NCBI RefSeq assembly: GCF_029852145.1
Contig: NC_079970.1
Span: forward strand, 9,419,662-9,483,661
DNA from: Microplitis mediator
Lineage: Eukaryota > Arthropoda > Insecta > Hymenoptera > Braconidae
Length of the DNA: 64,000 nt
Reading direction: 5' to 3'
Positions 1-13,200 of this stretch are shown here, in pieces. A program made the translations under genes and the position numbers. Position 1 is the first letter of the stretch. Every line of letters starts with the position of its first letter. Below the pieces are notes generated by a model. The model had not been told where the DNA came from and searched no databases. It saw only the letters and a program-made list of their open reading frames with translations.

Positions 1-180
1 CTATAAACACATTGTAATGGTTCCTAAATGTGTATGGGAATAAACCATATATATTATAGTAACCATTCCCATAATATATGTGGAATATTCCCATAATATT
101 ATGGTCATCGTTCCCATGGTACTCTGGTAAATATTACCATATATTATGATAGTTATTCCCATAATTTATGGTTGATCAGA
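1..180. repeat. palindromic TGGGAA/TTCCCATAAT repeat block, cut by window edge
   Basis: Repeated units of the type ATTCCCATAATATTATGG in both orientations, the same vocabulary as the element at 19618-20772. Only the end of a copy is present, so its termini cannot be checked. Confidence 0.7.
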
Positions 181-813
181 CTGATCTACTTGACCAACTT
201 GTCCCATTCTTTTCTACGGACCGCAACTAATCATTCCTAAACAACAAAAAATTTGTTTGTCTCAAAAATGGTGTCTTAATTTGCCCCGGGTTCCTTTACA
301 TGCATATAGATCAACTGAATAATATTTTTTATTTTATAACTTGTTTTTTTCATCGTATTTATGTACACGGAAAAAAAATTCACGGATTTTTTACGATTTA
401 ACTATCGTAATTTTCATTATATAGTATTGTAACGCTGGACTATAAGTTTTCAATAATAATTTTTACAATAGACTATCGTAATTTTTATTTTATAATTTAT
501 ACTACTACCAGAAAGAAAAAATCAGATACTATAGAGTAAATTATACAAGTTGTGTTAACATAAATTCTAATACAACTATCGTAAAATGAATGAGTCGGTA
601 ATGTAGAATTTCTTTAAATATAAAATAATAATTAGAAGTCAATGGAGTAAAATATATTTTCTTAAAAAAGTAGAACTTATAATTAATAAAAAAGAAAAAT
701 TTATCATTTGGAATTTTTTTTTTTTTTTTAACAGTTAAATTGAGAAGGAAAATACAATCTCGAAATAAAAATAAAACATGTTGAAGTAGTAATAATAAAA
801 CATTTATTTAATA

Positions 814-1003
814 TTTTTTCAAACATATTTTTTTGGTATATATAAAATTTATGAATAAATAACTCATTTATTTGTATTCAAAATACGCACATGTAGAAAA
901 TTAAAAAAACCATAGGTGCAATTTTTTCGAATACTTTTTTTCTATAATTTATCATTTTTAAAAAAATCCAAAAATTATTAGGCGTCTGCTAACTTCAGTA
1001 TCA
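814..1003. mobile_element. ATGATACTGAAGTTAGC MITE, partial copy nested in element A
   Basis: Only one end is intact (GTCTGCTAACTTCAGTATCAT, shortened here by function: the inverted terminus ending at 1003). The body shares AAAAAATCCAAAAATTATTA and a CATGTAGAAAATTAAAAAA stretch with copies at 1252, 32375 and 33530. The left limit is approximate. Confidence 0.6.
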
Positions 1004-1251
1004 TAAAGAAATGTTGAATGTCCATAATTTGAGGTTATTGAAATGTTTTACCTCTCGCAAAGCCGGGTAAAATTATTCATTGTCGACAAATGAAGATTAT
1101 CCTGTAACAAAATTAGGAGAATTGAATTTATTAGAAAAAATAAATTTTCATTCATTTAGAATCATTTATCCTATGACCACAAAATACTACTAAATTGTTT
1201 ATAAAAATAAACTTCTTGTCCAGATAAATGATTTTAAAACGAACGATATAC

Positions 1252-1457
1252 ATGATACTGAAGTTAGCAGATATCTAATAATTTTTGGATTTTTTTTTAG
1301 ACGATAAATAATTAAAAAAAAAATATTTAAAAAAATTGCACCCATAGTTTTTTAAATTTTCTACATGTGTATTTTTTTAGTTTTTTTTTTTTTTGTAATT
1401 TCTTTGGTGAAAAAAAAAATCCGAAAATTACTAATTATCTGCCAACTTCAGGATCAT
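1252..1457. mobile_element. ATGATACTGAAGTTAGC MITE, full copy nested in element A
   Basis: About 206 bp with inverted termini: ATGATACTGAAGTTAGCAGA at the left, and at the right the complement of the same motif (ending CTTCAGGATCAT). The termini extend to about 35 bp and include AATTTTTGGATTTTT. The interior is A/T homopolymer-rich. It lies inside element A, so it inserted later or travelled with it. Confidence 0.75.
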
Positions 1458-2159
1458 ACGATATACCCACAGAATATTAAGTTTAATAAAAATTGAATAA
1501 TAATAATTATACTTACACCACCAAATTATTATATTCCACAATCTATGTAGGTTTGTAATGACGAAAGTACAGTTTTTATTTTAAATTTCTTATTTACAAT
1601 TGTCCGAAAAACGTCATGAATAATAACCTCTATTTCTGCACTACACTGTGGATAAAGATGAACTGATTTATAAATATATATAGTTGAACCACAAATAATA
1701 CAGACAAAGTAGATGTCATCATTTGTATTTATATATATATATACACTCATACAAGCATCACATCATGGTTTGTGACAACACTTGTCTTTCATACGTAAAC
1801 GCTTCAGATGGCATATACTATACCATTTCAGAAAATTTACAATCCAACTATCGTAATTTTTGTAGCTTGTATTGTAAAAACATAGAGGCAGCACTGTAAA
1901 TTAAAAGGAAGAATAAAAGAATAAATAGTATAATTAAATCTTATTTTTTATTCTTTTACTATTTACGATAGTAACATTGTAATATTTCTTATTGAATTGA
2001 TTACAATAAACTCTTAATGAAATTACGATAGTGAATAGTAAAAAATCTTTTAAAAACTGTAAATTTTCGTATCATATATTTGAATGTTACAGATAATAAA
2101 AGTATAGTCCAGGATTACGATAGTAATATTGGAATTTTTCGTCGAATTTTTTTTCCGTG

Positions 2160-3420
2160 TATTTACGGCTAAAATTTATAAAACATCTTTATTATGTATT
2201 TATCCAAAGCGACAAGATATTTTTATGATGATACAACCTAAATAATCCTATATCCTCATACTCATATTACAGTAAAAATGATTCTCATCTTTTTCTTGAT
2301 CGCGTGATCTAAATTTTATGGCAGATCTTATCATCATTTGGAGCTTAAACATGTTTAAAGCGATCCGGTTTCTTCTTGAAAATTCATGAGATTCGTTTGT
2401 AGAAGACGCAAAAATTTCGTAATCGCGGCATTTAATTGGAGGGATATTCAACTAAGTGTAACATATCATAAAACTAATTATTTTTTATACTTTTAATTTA
2501 AAAAAAATAAAAAAAAGTCCTAAAATAATACTTTATTCGATTGACGCTCTTAATGATAGACGTATGTGTAAAAAAAACATATGTATATGTATATGTATAT
2601 ATATGTTGTCTCTTGTGCATTCTTTTTTAAAATATTTCTGCTCCATAAAATTACTAAGATTCATAAATAAACAAAAGGGAAAGTACAAAGTAAGTGTAAG
2701 AGGGAAGTCTATCAAACACACTACAATACAATGGCTAAAGCTTCGAAGGGTTGGTTATTCGTATATAGGTTAACGACCCCTTAAACATATTTATCGTTGG
2801 GGTAGGTTTCACTCATGTAGCTATGATGTTAGGCTGATGAAGAAACGAGGGTGGTCCTAATTCGTCATAACGTTTTTGTCTCGCACCAATAACTCCTTAA
2901 TGCCTGAAATCTCGTTGGGTTCTACGTTATACTATCAGGGTTCTTTTTCCCCTAACAGTTCAACATAATGCACAACGTTTTTCTTTTCCTTATCTCATAC
3001 AGTATTTTCTGTTTGAGCTAGGGTCAAGCTTTATCGCCTGTTAAATTAGGATAGTGTTAAGATTAATCATGAGCCAATTGACAGTAGAGTAGTAAGGCGA
3101 AAACAAGTGAATGTTAAAAGACAAGGTTATATTTTATTATGTCGTTAAGTAACCTTAACACTAATTATGTTTTGGTTCCTTTTTTTTTGTCTTACCTTTT
3201 TTTTGTATTGCTAAATAAAAAGCTAATTACTATAGCAATCACTAAGGATTCGTTTTGCAATCTGATGAAAGGCTTCGAATGTTATAAATGGCTATTTACA
3301 TACTTTATGAGCGCACTCAATTATTTTCCCGTTAAATGTTAAATTTTTAATTAATTCAGAGTTTCAAGTGCTTATTGACTATTTTAAATCCTATTTAAAA
3401 GTACTTTCATTTTTATGTTA
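2160..3420. other. AT-rich spacer, no gene seen
   Basis: Apart from a short ATGTAT run at 2578-2604 and unique sequence near 2790-3060 with slightly higher GC, nothing recognisable. Short open frames here look like chance. Confidence 0.5.
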
Positions 3421-3739
3421 CATCTATAATTTTATAGACTTGAATTTAACGTTAATTAAAAGTAATAGTTGATATTGCATTAAGGAGATCAGGGCACTAC
3501 GGGATGCTTCAAAAATTCGTAAAGACAAACAATTTTTTTTCCTAAAATTTACGAAACTTAGTTTGAAAACGATACGAAGTACCCGGGACACCTCAAAAGT
3601 TTTGTAGAAAAATAAATTTAATTTTTTTATCAACAATATTTTTTTTTTCTTATGACTATTACGAATTTTGGAGAGGTACAAAGAACTCAAGGTAAAACGG
3701 GGCACCACAAAAATTCACCAAATTTAAAAGATCATTATC

Positions 3740-4645
<906 letters not shown>

Positions 4646-4748
4646 AGAATTTATTTTCTTGACACGTATTTTTTTTTTGTACTTTGACCCAACGTGTTCA
4701 GGGAATCATTAATATTAAACATTAATGTCATAGTGTAATACAGGATAA

Positions 4749-5026
4749 TGGGAATATAATAACTCTGAAATAAGTTTCTTACGAGGGAATCCTACAAGCT
4801 GTGGGCGCGATCTAGTGGCGAGCACCGAACTACTCCCGCTGCTGCTGCCTAGCACCATAACTTCTTCTCCATAATATTTATCTTTTCTCCCAGAAAATTT
4901 TTCTCTTAGTTTAAGTCTTGATGCAAGCCAACAGCAGCGGGAGTGGTTCGGTGCTCGCCACTAGATCGCGCCTACAGCTTGTATTGTCCCTGGTAAGAAA
5001 CTTATTTCAGAGTTTTTATATTCCCA
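4749..5026. mobile_element. 278-bp fold-back element with 99-bp arms
   Basis: Arms 4749-4847 and 4929-5026 are inverted copies at roughly 90% identity by eye: GGGAATATAATAACTCTGAA at one end, its complement ending TTCAGAG...TATTCCCA at the other. The inner part is GC-rich (GGGCGCGATCTAGTGGCGAG and its complement). An 81-bp AT-rich loop separates the arms. No protein. A transcript would fold into a near-complete hairpin. Confidence 0.85.
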
Positions 5027-5755
5027 ATTTGAAGTGTTTATGGGACGGGTACACCACTGTTATTCAACAGAATGACTATAGTCTTTTTTGATGGTAATAT
5101 ATCTTGTATATTGGTAATATATCTTGAATAATTTATCTAGATAAATCCAAAAATAAAAAGTTCATTTCAGGTAAAAATAGAAATTTTTTTTTTACTTCAT
5201 ACTTATATATATATTATTTTCTAATTCAATTTAATTTCAAATGATTCAAATCATTTTTATTTTTAATTGATATCTATTTACAACTAAAAATTTATTAAAT
5301 TCACATTATTCGTTACTTATTAATGACAATAGCACTTTGTTATTTATTTTGATTAAATGAATTTCTTATTTTTTAAATCAATAATCATAAAGTTTAAATA
5401 TATATTTATTCTAAATGAATATATTTTTCTGTGTCTAAGTAATATTTATTAGAGTTAATATTATTTCATTGAACAAAAATTTGCTTTAATATTTGGATTT
5501 GTTGGCACTACAAAATAATTTAGTTGTCTATTAAATAAATCTTTTCTTAACTTGACCAAATGGTTTTATTATCTTGGAGAGAGAAATATTAATGTCAACC
5601 AAATAGAGTCTATTAAATCATTTGTTAGAAATGACAAAACAGATTATGTTGACGTAATAAAATTCAGTTGTTCCAAATAAATATTAGTTTAACAGAATTT
5701 AACAAAACCGATTTAATTGTCCGAAGAGAAATTTTTTCTCAGTGAACGATTTTTC
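5027..5755. other. AT-rich spacer, nothing recognised
   Basis: Unique-looking AT-rich sequence between the hairpin element and the inverted R1 copy; no frames or repeats of note. Confidence 0.5.
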
Positions 5756-6525
5756 AATTTCAACTTCTCGCTAAGAAAATTGTAAGTTTTCAAAAATTAG
5801 GGAACTTATTGATTATACCCCAATTTTCGAAAATCGAATCTTTATCAGATGTCGACGTTTCGAGGTCCTAGGAAGCTATTCTGACTATTTTCAGAATGAT
5901 GTCCAAGTGTCCGTATGCATGTGTGTGTGTGCGGCAATCGAAAGAGGTTTTTGGCCGTCAACTTTCCTAAAAATTTCAGATCATTTGATCAAGTAGACTC
6001 GAAGATAATTGAGAATTACAAAAAAAAAAAAAATTTTGTTTTCTCAAATTTCTCGAAAACGATTCCAACGATCGATTCCAACATCTAATCGGCTCTAGAA
6101 CTCGATAAGACGCGTCGATTGCCACCTTAACCATCTCGATCGGCTTATTCGTTCGAGAGATATCGTTGGAGAAAGAAATGGTAAAAAACGGTTTTTCATG
6201 AATATCTTTGAATCGACTGAATTAAAAATTTTCAAAATTTAATTAGCCCGAAAACTCAGTAAAACGCGCTGACTGCTACATCGAACATCAAAATCCGTCA
6301 ATTAATTTAAAAGATATATATATTTTCCCCGGATAAATCATGATATAATGTACTATAGTGTGTTTGAGTTTGAAAAGCTCATAAAAAACCATTAGCATCC
6401 AAGAGTATTTTCGAGCCTGAAGAGCTCGAAAATGTATTCACAGTTATGTTTTCAAGCTCCTTGAGCTCGAAAATAGCGGGAAGTTTTGGGGCTGACTCGC
6501 AGGGCCAACTGATGCCCAGATTTTT
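5756..6525 (-). repeat. dispersed repeat R1, copy 2 (inverted)
   Basis: The minus-strand copy runs from TCTGGGCATCAGTTGGCCCT (end near 6525) through CAGCCCCAAAACTTCCCGCT, CGAGCTC-rich blocks and CGACGCG segments to TCGACATCTGATAAAGATTC and a final block related to TTCTCAG..GAAGTT near 5760. A short (TG)n at 5932-5946 takes the place of the long CA tract in copy 1. It lies 0.7 kb from the hairpin element and faces copy 1. Confidence 0.8.
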
Positions 6526-7290
6526 TTTTTTTTATTTATTGTAAAATACGATGAGAAATTTTTCCGAAATAGATAAAAAAAAAAAAACATTGTATTTGGC
6601 CACAAACGTGCTCAATCTTTTCGTGCCTCATTCTTTTGCAAATAAATATGTATACTGACATTGATGTTACTAATTAATAATTATGATAATTTTTTAAATT
6701 GATAAGATAATAATTTATATATTGTATCAATTAATTTCTGTATGTTTTCGAATCCTTATTTATTTATCATTATAACTAGGTTAAATTTTAAGTTATATTA
6801 ATTTATAATCCTTAAGATTAAGGATAGAAGACTAAATTATAAATTAATATTAAACGGTTGGGTCCTTCTTATTGAAATAAAAAATAGTTTAAATTCAAAT
6901 TTAAAATTGTTCAAGATAAAAATTTATTTGGCTATTAAAAAATTTTGAAAGAATTGTAGTAAATAATTTATTGACGCTAGTATTAATGAATAATTTATTA
7001 TTCTTAGTTTTTATATATTTTACAATTATTTTTGTTCTCGATTGAGAAAAAATGATTCGAACATGTCTTTAATCAATTTTTTTTTAAAGAAGAAATTTTA
7101 CTAATAATCAAAAAAATATAATTTTATAAAATTTTTACATATTAAATAATGTAATATATATTATAATATAATTGTTGTTGATTGGGGTTTTAAAAAGCAT
7201 TAATTGCATTACTGATAAACTAAAAAAATTAAGTTTTTGTAAATAATTTTATTACTACGATTTAGATTAGTGAATAATGGCGATGATCAG
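6526..7290. other. AT-rich spacer, nothing recognised
   Basis: About 80% AT, with no extended frame or paired repeats that I could find. Confidence 0.5.
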
Positions 7291-7486
7291 TTAATGGGGT
7301 TGAGGTCGTGGATATCGCGGTTTTGATGCACATACAATTAGAGGGTATATAGTATGTACACCACCGTCGGTTTGTAGGGTATAAACGCCTGTTACGTGCG
7401 GTATTTCCGGCAATTGCTGTAAATTGGAACGAGTCATGCGAACCGTAAGCGAGTGCCTTTTAATCGGTATGTGAGACTTCTCACAC
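7291..7486 (-). CDS. candidate coding exon of an unrecognised gene
   Basis: On the minus strand a good acceptor (GAGTATAGTTACAG/GTGTG) is followed by an open frame reading CEKSHIPIKRHSLTVRMTRS, then NLQQLPEIPHVTGVYTLQTD and GGVHTIYPLIVCASK, with TAA at 7293-7291. Base composition rises sharply to near 50% GC across the block, unlike both flanks, and amino-acid use is protein-like rather than the Lys/Ile/Phe/Tyr bias of chance frames here. A donor GTATGT begins at 7335, so it could instead be an internal exon of 151 bp (7336-7486). I cannot assign a family. Neighbouring exons were not found, so the gene must extend through large introns or out of the window. A conserved non-coding block is the alternative. 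Confidence 0.4.
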
Positions 7487-8150
7487 CTGTAACTATACTC
7501 GCCATGTATATACATGCATACATACATACATACATAGATATGTATGGAAGTATAAGTATGATAAAAATACTTTTTACCTTTACATTTTTTCTTTTTCCGC
7601 TTACAACTCTAACAGCTCTGAAGCTGAATTATTTTAGTCTGTAAGAATTCACAGCATCCGCTACTTAGATAGTGACATGCGTTTTTGTCACTTTTACCGC
7701 CCACTTATCCCGGAACTTTTTTTTATTCAAGGTCACGCTTTATAGCAGACTAGACTGCGAGATTTATTCTTGTTATTCGAATCATGTTTTTACGGTATTC
7801 ATTAATCACACTTTTACATATGTATATGTATATACATACAATATACATTTATATACTATGTGATAGCCAGAGTTGAATATAAATATAAATATATAATTTT
7901 TTTTTTAATTAAGTTTTGACACAAAGAGTCTCAGACAAATATATAAATTTATTTAAAATGTAAATAAAAAAGTTATTAATTATTGTGAATTTGTCCATTG
8001 ATTAATGTTTTTAAAAAAATTTTTTGTAAATATTATTAATAATTTTAATACATTTTATTTTTTAAGACATTTATGAATAATATTTAAATTAAATATCAGA
8101 AATTTATAAGTTATTGATACATGATAATTACAAAGAGTCGATGAATAAAA
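7487..8150. other. AT-rich spacer with short tetranucleotide run
   Basis: Contains CATA repeats at about 7511-7540 and AT-rich unique sequence. Short frames on the plus strand have no protein-like composition. Confidence 0.4.
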
Positions 8151-8159
8151 CGTGACGAA

Positions 8160-8835
8160 AGATAAGAGAGTAAAAATTTGTTTGGTCCAGTAAAATGGTG
8201 GCGCTCTCTGACGAGCCACTAGCCAATCGATACGACGTGTGAGGGTGGAAGGAGCGTAAAGAGAAGAAAGATGAGGCAAAGGAAAGGGAAAGGATAAAAA
8301 GGGTGAGATAGAATGATAAAGGAGAGAAAGAGAGAATGAGAGAATGAGAAAGTGGTTCTGAAGGGGTGGTTGTATTTTCGAGATGGGGGATTAGGGTGCG
8401 GTGACGTGGACTGGTGTGGGTCGTCGTGAAGAGGACGCGAGGCTAGCGCCAGTAGCTAAGCAGCAGTGGGAGCAAACACGCGGAAGGGGTAAGAAGGTCG
8501 ATGCAGCATTGCTGGACCCAAGGTCCACTCTCACTTGCCTTCACCGCTGAGAAAATTGAGAGAAATGGAGAATACTAAAGGGACTGGGTGTATAGAATGG
8601 AATACGTATACGAGTACTGGCCATCAGGATAAAACATTAAAGAGAGATCGAGATAAAACGAGGAGTAAGGAAAGGAAAGTATCCCTCCGTGAGTGAGGGG
8701 TAAGTTTAGAGGCACAGGAGAAATGAAAGAGTGAGAGCGAAATGAGAGTGAGAGTGAGATGCTTCTGAAAGTACCAAGGGGTGAAATGCCAAAGGGTTCT
8801 CTTATACCGGAGAAAGTGAACAGTGGTGGTCAACT
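8160..8835. other. purine-skewed, GC-richer block; possible non-coding exon or regulatory DNA
   Basis: The plus strand is strongly purine-rich (repeated GAGAGA/AAGGAAAGG words), with a CpG-containing core at 8390-8500 that ends in AAGGGGTAAGAAGG, a plausible plus-strand splice donor. No open frame looks like protein. Similar blocks occur at 12.5-13.2, 14.1-14.7, 54.4-55.3 and 61.9-62.5 kb. It could be a 5' untranslated exon, an enhancer, or simply younger sequence. Confidence 0.3.
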
Positions 8836-9138
8836 ATATTTCTTTGGTTTTTAAATTTTTTAATATACTAACATACTTTAAATATATTTTTTAAAACAAT
8901 ATATATACATATAATGTTCTATAAATATATATTAGTTTAAAAATAATTTATACAGCAATAATACTAATTTTAAGTTTAAAAAATTTAATTTTAATTAATG
9001 TCAGAAAAATTTACAATAATGCTCAATTTATCTTTTTTACGTCGTTATTTTTAATTAAAAATTCTTATGTTGAAATGTTAAACATTTTTATTAGCTCTAA
9101 TTAACTGATAAAAACTCTTGTACATAAAATTTCATTGG

Positions 9139-9402
9139 TAGGGGAGACCGGGTCATGGCGGAATAGTCAAAAAATTTTGAAATTTTTAATTTGTTATAAA
9201 ATTTACTTATGCTCTAAATTTTACAACGATATGAAGTACCCAGGGCATTTTTACGAAAATTTTTTTTCATCTTCCTGGTAAAAAAAAAATTTCTGTTGAA
9301 GAGATAGGTTCGTTAAATATCAAAGTAAAATAAAAGAAAAAAATTATAAAAAAAAAAAATATCTTTTTGAATTACTTACTCGGAGTATTCCGTTGTGACC
9401 TA
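9139..9402. mobile_element. short TAGGGGAGAC-ended element (about 264 bp)
   Basis: Left end TAGGGGAGACCGGGTCATGG with GCGGAATA following; right end ATTCCGTTGTGACCTA is a diverged inverted copy. The left end resembles elements at 53584 and 63413 (TAGGAGAGACTGGGGTAAAA type). No coding capacity. Confidence 0.5.
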
Positions 9403-11193
9403 GAAAATTATTTTAAATATAAAATGTGTATTATTTTGCCTATAAAAGTTTAATCTAGGAAGCTTTAAAGAATTTTTTCCAATTTTTTAAATTGACTTAT
9501 ACTTTTATTTTCTCATATATTTAGTCAATAATCTCGATATCGATTTATTAAAGTATAAATATAAAACAAAATTATTAGTATAAATATTTATAAAAAATGA
9601 TATTCGTCCGTAAACTAATTTTACTTTCCATCTCAAAGGGGAAATCGATAGAGAGCTGTAAGCCGACTGTGTATACACTACATAATATATACTGCTGAAA
9701 CTATTCCATCATCTTGAAGTATTTATATATACGTGTGCTAAAAAATTTAATAAATATGGTACGAAAATCAAACTTTTATTAATGAAATGAAGATGAATTT
9801 ATAGTTTTTTTTAACGTTATAAATGTTATGTAGATTATTATAAATCATTTATATTTATTTACTGAAATAAACAATAAAAAAAATATATAAATATTCTGCA
9901 GTAAAATATAATTAGTTATGTAGACATTTATATATAACAATACTAATGGGAAATACTGGAATCGGTTGCAGGTGCAACGACTGGCTGACGTGCAATTATC
10001 TTGCTCGCGACAGACACATGCAAATAACAGTGAGGCAATCGTCCACCCGTCATAACTTTTCTTACACGCGCGGTTCGTAATTTTCGCCTTAATTAACCGT
10101 CTAAAAAACTGAAATATTTTTTTTTCACCTGCATTAATTATGTTGTCAACGACGATTTAAAGTTTTCTAATTATACAAATAAATAATCTTTTAAATTATA
10201 GAAAAAAAAAAGGATGAGAAATTTATTAAATTTTTAGATGCTGAAATGATAATAAGAAAAGAAGCAAAAACAAAGATTACCGAGATGTAAAGATGATAAA
10301 GATTTTTACTCTTCAGAATTCCTGAGTTGTTTAACACCATGTTCTATCTGTATAGATATAAGAGAAAAAAAAATTGCGGCAATGAGGATCATGCGACCCT
10401 ATTAGAGGAGGAACAAAAAACTCTGGATATCTAAAGTCTGAGCACATGTACAGAACGAAAAAGTTGAGCCGATCCTCTTTAAGAACGCAAAAGCAAAGCC
10501 CGGCCACCCGGTGTGATCATATACTCTTTTCCTCTTAAGATATTTTACACTTAGTAGTACATATTCTCAAATTTTCTCTACACTTAATCATCACCTTACA
10601 TATATACATATAAAATGTTTAATTAAATTTTATTACCTAAAAATATAAGGTACGACATAGTTAAGAAAATAACAATTGAAATAAGTATTTTTTTAAAGAT
10701 CCGATATTGTTTTTTCTTTATAATGGTTAACGATTTTTTAAAATTTCAGAGTTTATAAAAATTTGAGCAATAGATTGTCTATTGTGAGAAAAAAAATTAC
10801 AATTTTGTATTCATTAATTTTCTATCTTTTTTACGCGGAAACAAAAATGGTAAGAAGGTCTAAAATTCCCTTGATTTTTATATTTTCATAGCAATCACGT
10901 ATCCACTGAATAAAATTAAAAAATCTAATTTATAAAAAATAAATCATAAATAATAAAAAAAAAATAATCGATAAACCTTCAAAATCACGAAAATCGTAAT
11001 GTTTTTTCACAATAGACATTTTTAACTTATTCATTTCCCTGTGCTCTTATTTAAAAATATTAAAATCGATACAGTAATTATTTTATTAAAATATATAAAA
11101 TGAATGAATTTTTATAATTTTTTTTTGTTAAATATACAACCCTGTTATGTGTTTTCTGTTAAAAAGTTTATTTTAAAAATTTTCGTGTGTATT
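9403..11193. other. AT-rich spacer with two GC-richer patches
   Basis: Patches at 9955-10090 and 10370-10520 are GC-richer than their surroundings but have no long frame or splice-bounded exon I could defend. The rest is unique AT-rich DNA. Confidence 0.4.
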
Positions 11194-12515
11194 CTAACAT
11201 TGGACGAGAAACAAAAGACTGTATATACATATATATTTTGAATGATGAAAAAATAACGAATGTACTGAGAAAAATGAAAATGTACAAGCCTCTTGGTCTT
11301 GTGGCATGAGTATTAGAGGTCCTGTATAGTATATAGCATAGCCTAAAGTAATACAGAGTTCCTTTGGTATGCTAGAATTGTTGCGTGTAAACGTCATGCT
11401 GAGCGCGTATACTTGCGCATGTACATGGAACATGGTCCATGTGTACATAAATTTATGTAGGAGCTTCTGGAAAGTGTGTCCATGTGTTTGTCTGAGAATA
11501 CGTGTATACTCTGAGCACATTTGTGTAAGCACGTAGCCCGGTCGTTTGCCTGGTTATATGGACGTCAAGTAGAAGTGTATTCGGCTAGGAGGCGTCAGAC
11601 CACCCTTACGACCATCTCGCCTCTTCCTCCTCTCTTTCAACTCAACTACTCTCTCTTACACCCTCGCAAGAAATAAAGCCAAGGGGAAATTGACCAGTGA
11701 ACAGAGGTTCTCCAATTTATATTTATTCTTAACAATATTCAAATAATATTATTAACATTAAGTCGGCTTATTATACTTTTACAGTTAACTTTTATTATTT
11801 CCACGTAAATATTTATCTTTTATTTAAATTCATGCGAAAAATAAAAATATAGTTATAATTGTTAATTATTACAACAATTGTTTGGAGAGACTTGTGTAGT
11901 AAATTTCTTAAATACACGTAAAAATACTAAAAAATATCAACAGAATTTTCTTATATTTTATTTGAAAGTCCAAATATAACCCAAAGAAAAAGATAACATA
12001 TTGAATTGTTTTCGTGCCGTTTATTCGGTACTCGTTGCACGGAAGTCATAATCATTACTCTTTTCCGCGCGGATATTTTACTCACGAGCACGCACCGTTT
12101 AACTTTACCCTTTCTTTTTTTTTTTTTCATCTAACTGTCAAAAAAAGTAACAAAATTAATTTTTTTTAAATGGAAATAAAAAATTCTTTTTGCTGAACTC
12201 GTTACCTATCAGTACATACGTTATTTATCTAAAAATAATTTTGTTAATAAGATCTATAAGAGCGATTAATACTAGTAGAATACTCATGATTGGATATTTT
12301 ACCCTCTACAGTTCATTAAAAAAATTTTTTGAAGTATAAAAAAAAAGCAATTATTAAATTTAAATTTATAACTTTGTTGACTTTCTTGTGCAAAAATAAT
12401 TTCAAAATTCTTATCAAATAAATATAAAGGATAAAAAGTTGTTTATAACATAAATTATCAAGAATAAATTAATTTCTTAAGTAAATTAATTTTTGTTGTA
12501 AAAATAATAAATAAT
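11194..12515. other. spacer with a GC-richer patch and an unconvincing 112-codon frame
   Basis: A minus-strand open frame at 11532-11194 begins MLTQMCSEYTRILRQTHGHT, but its composition drifts to Phe/Ser/Leu-rich and I recognise no domain. A pyrimidine-rich, GC-richer stretch lies at 11530-11700. From 11700 the sequence is AT-rich and featureless. Confidence 0.25.
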
Positions 12516-13200
12516 TTAAAGTAATAATACGCAAGTGAGGACACGCCTACTCTTGAGGTCAACGAGAAAAGGGCAATCGAAAAAAAAAAAATTTCGAGGC
12601 AACAACGTAGAGTCTCGATAAATTTTTACGATACTAAGGGAGAAATAATTAAAAGGATTTTCCGGTGGTATGTAAATTGCGAAAAGGGTGGATATATCAA
12701 GGCAAGAGTTGGATAGGACACTGGAGTAGAAGATGTGGGAGGGTTGTAAGGGGCAAGGGGTAGGAAGTCGGGAAGGGTCGTGATCAGCGAGAAGGTGAGT
12801 TTCGGAACGCAATGTCCGGCTTGGTCCGGCCAACGGAGATACGAGTATTGATCTGGAGAGTTAGTTCCCCTCTCCATCACGACCTCCTTCGCTACAGCTT
12901 CTCCACCTTCTCTTGGTCGTCGTCGTAGCCGTAGTAGTTGTAGTCGTCGTGAACAACCCCCTCATTCTACGCGTTCTCGCGGAGAACGGGCTGACCAAGA
13001 AGGGTGTTTCACTACTACCAACTGTAGTAGTACGTTCAGAAAGGAATAAAAGAGGGATGACCAAAGTCCGATTCTCTTTCTCTCCCTCAGAGTTGCCCTA
13101 GAGCTACGCACCTTCACTCTCGTTCGAGACCCTACATCCCTCACTTATACATCTCTACATAGCTTTCCTCCACTTGCGTCTCTTAGATACTCTGCAGTGG
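12516..13200. other. GC-richer block with a short GTC/GTA trinucleotide-like tract
   Basis: The left half is purine-rich on the plus strand; around 12914-12950 there is an imperfect (GTC/GTA)n tract. Overlapping frames in four phases, with Val or Thr runs, reflect this composition rather than a gene. Possible regulatory or untranslated sequence; no splice sites chosen. Confidence 0.3.

Larger units (their letters stand above)
366..2159. mobile_element. TA-flanked inverted-repeat element, copy A (1.8 kb, non-autonomous)
   Basis: Both ends carry a perfect 16-bp inverted repeat CACGGAAAAAAAATTC (366-381 and 2144-2159), each next to a TA dinucleotide (364-365 and 2160-2161), as for Tc1/mariner-type insertions. 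About 250 bp inside the left end and 330 bp inside the right end match the element at 23370-24316, including repeated ACTATCGTAA/TTACGATAGT words and TCCAGGATTACGATA near the right end. The middle is unrelated to that copy and contains two smaller MITEs. No transposase frame. Class is inferred from the ends only. Confidence 0.75.

Noticed and set aside
11194..11532. 112-codon minus-strand frame as a gene
   Set aside because: No recognisable domain, composition drifts, and no splice or start context beyond a single ATG.
12861..13101. Thr- or Val-rich frames on both strands
   Set aside because: Produced by an imperfect GTC/GTA repeat.
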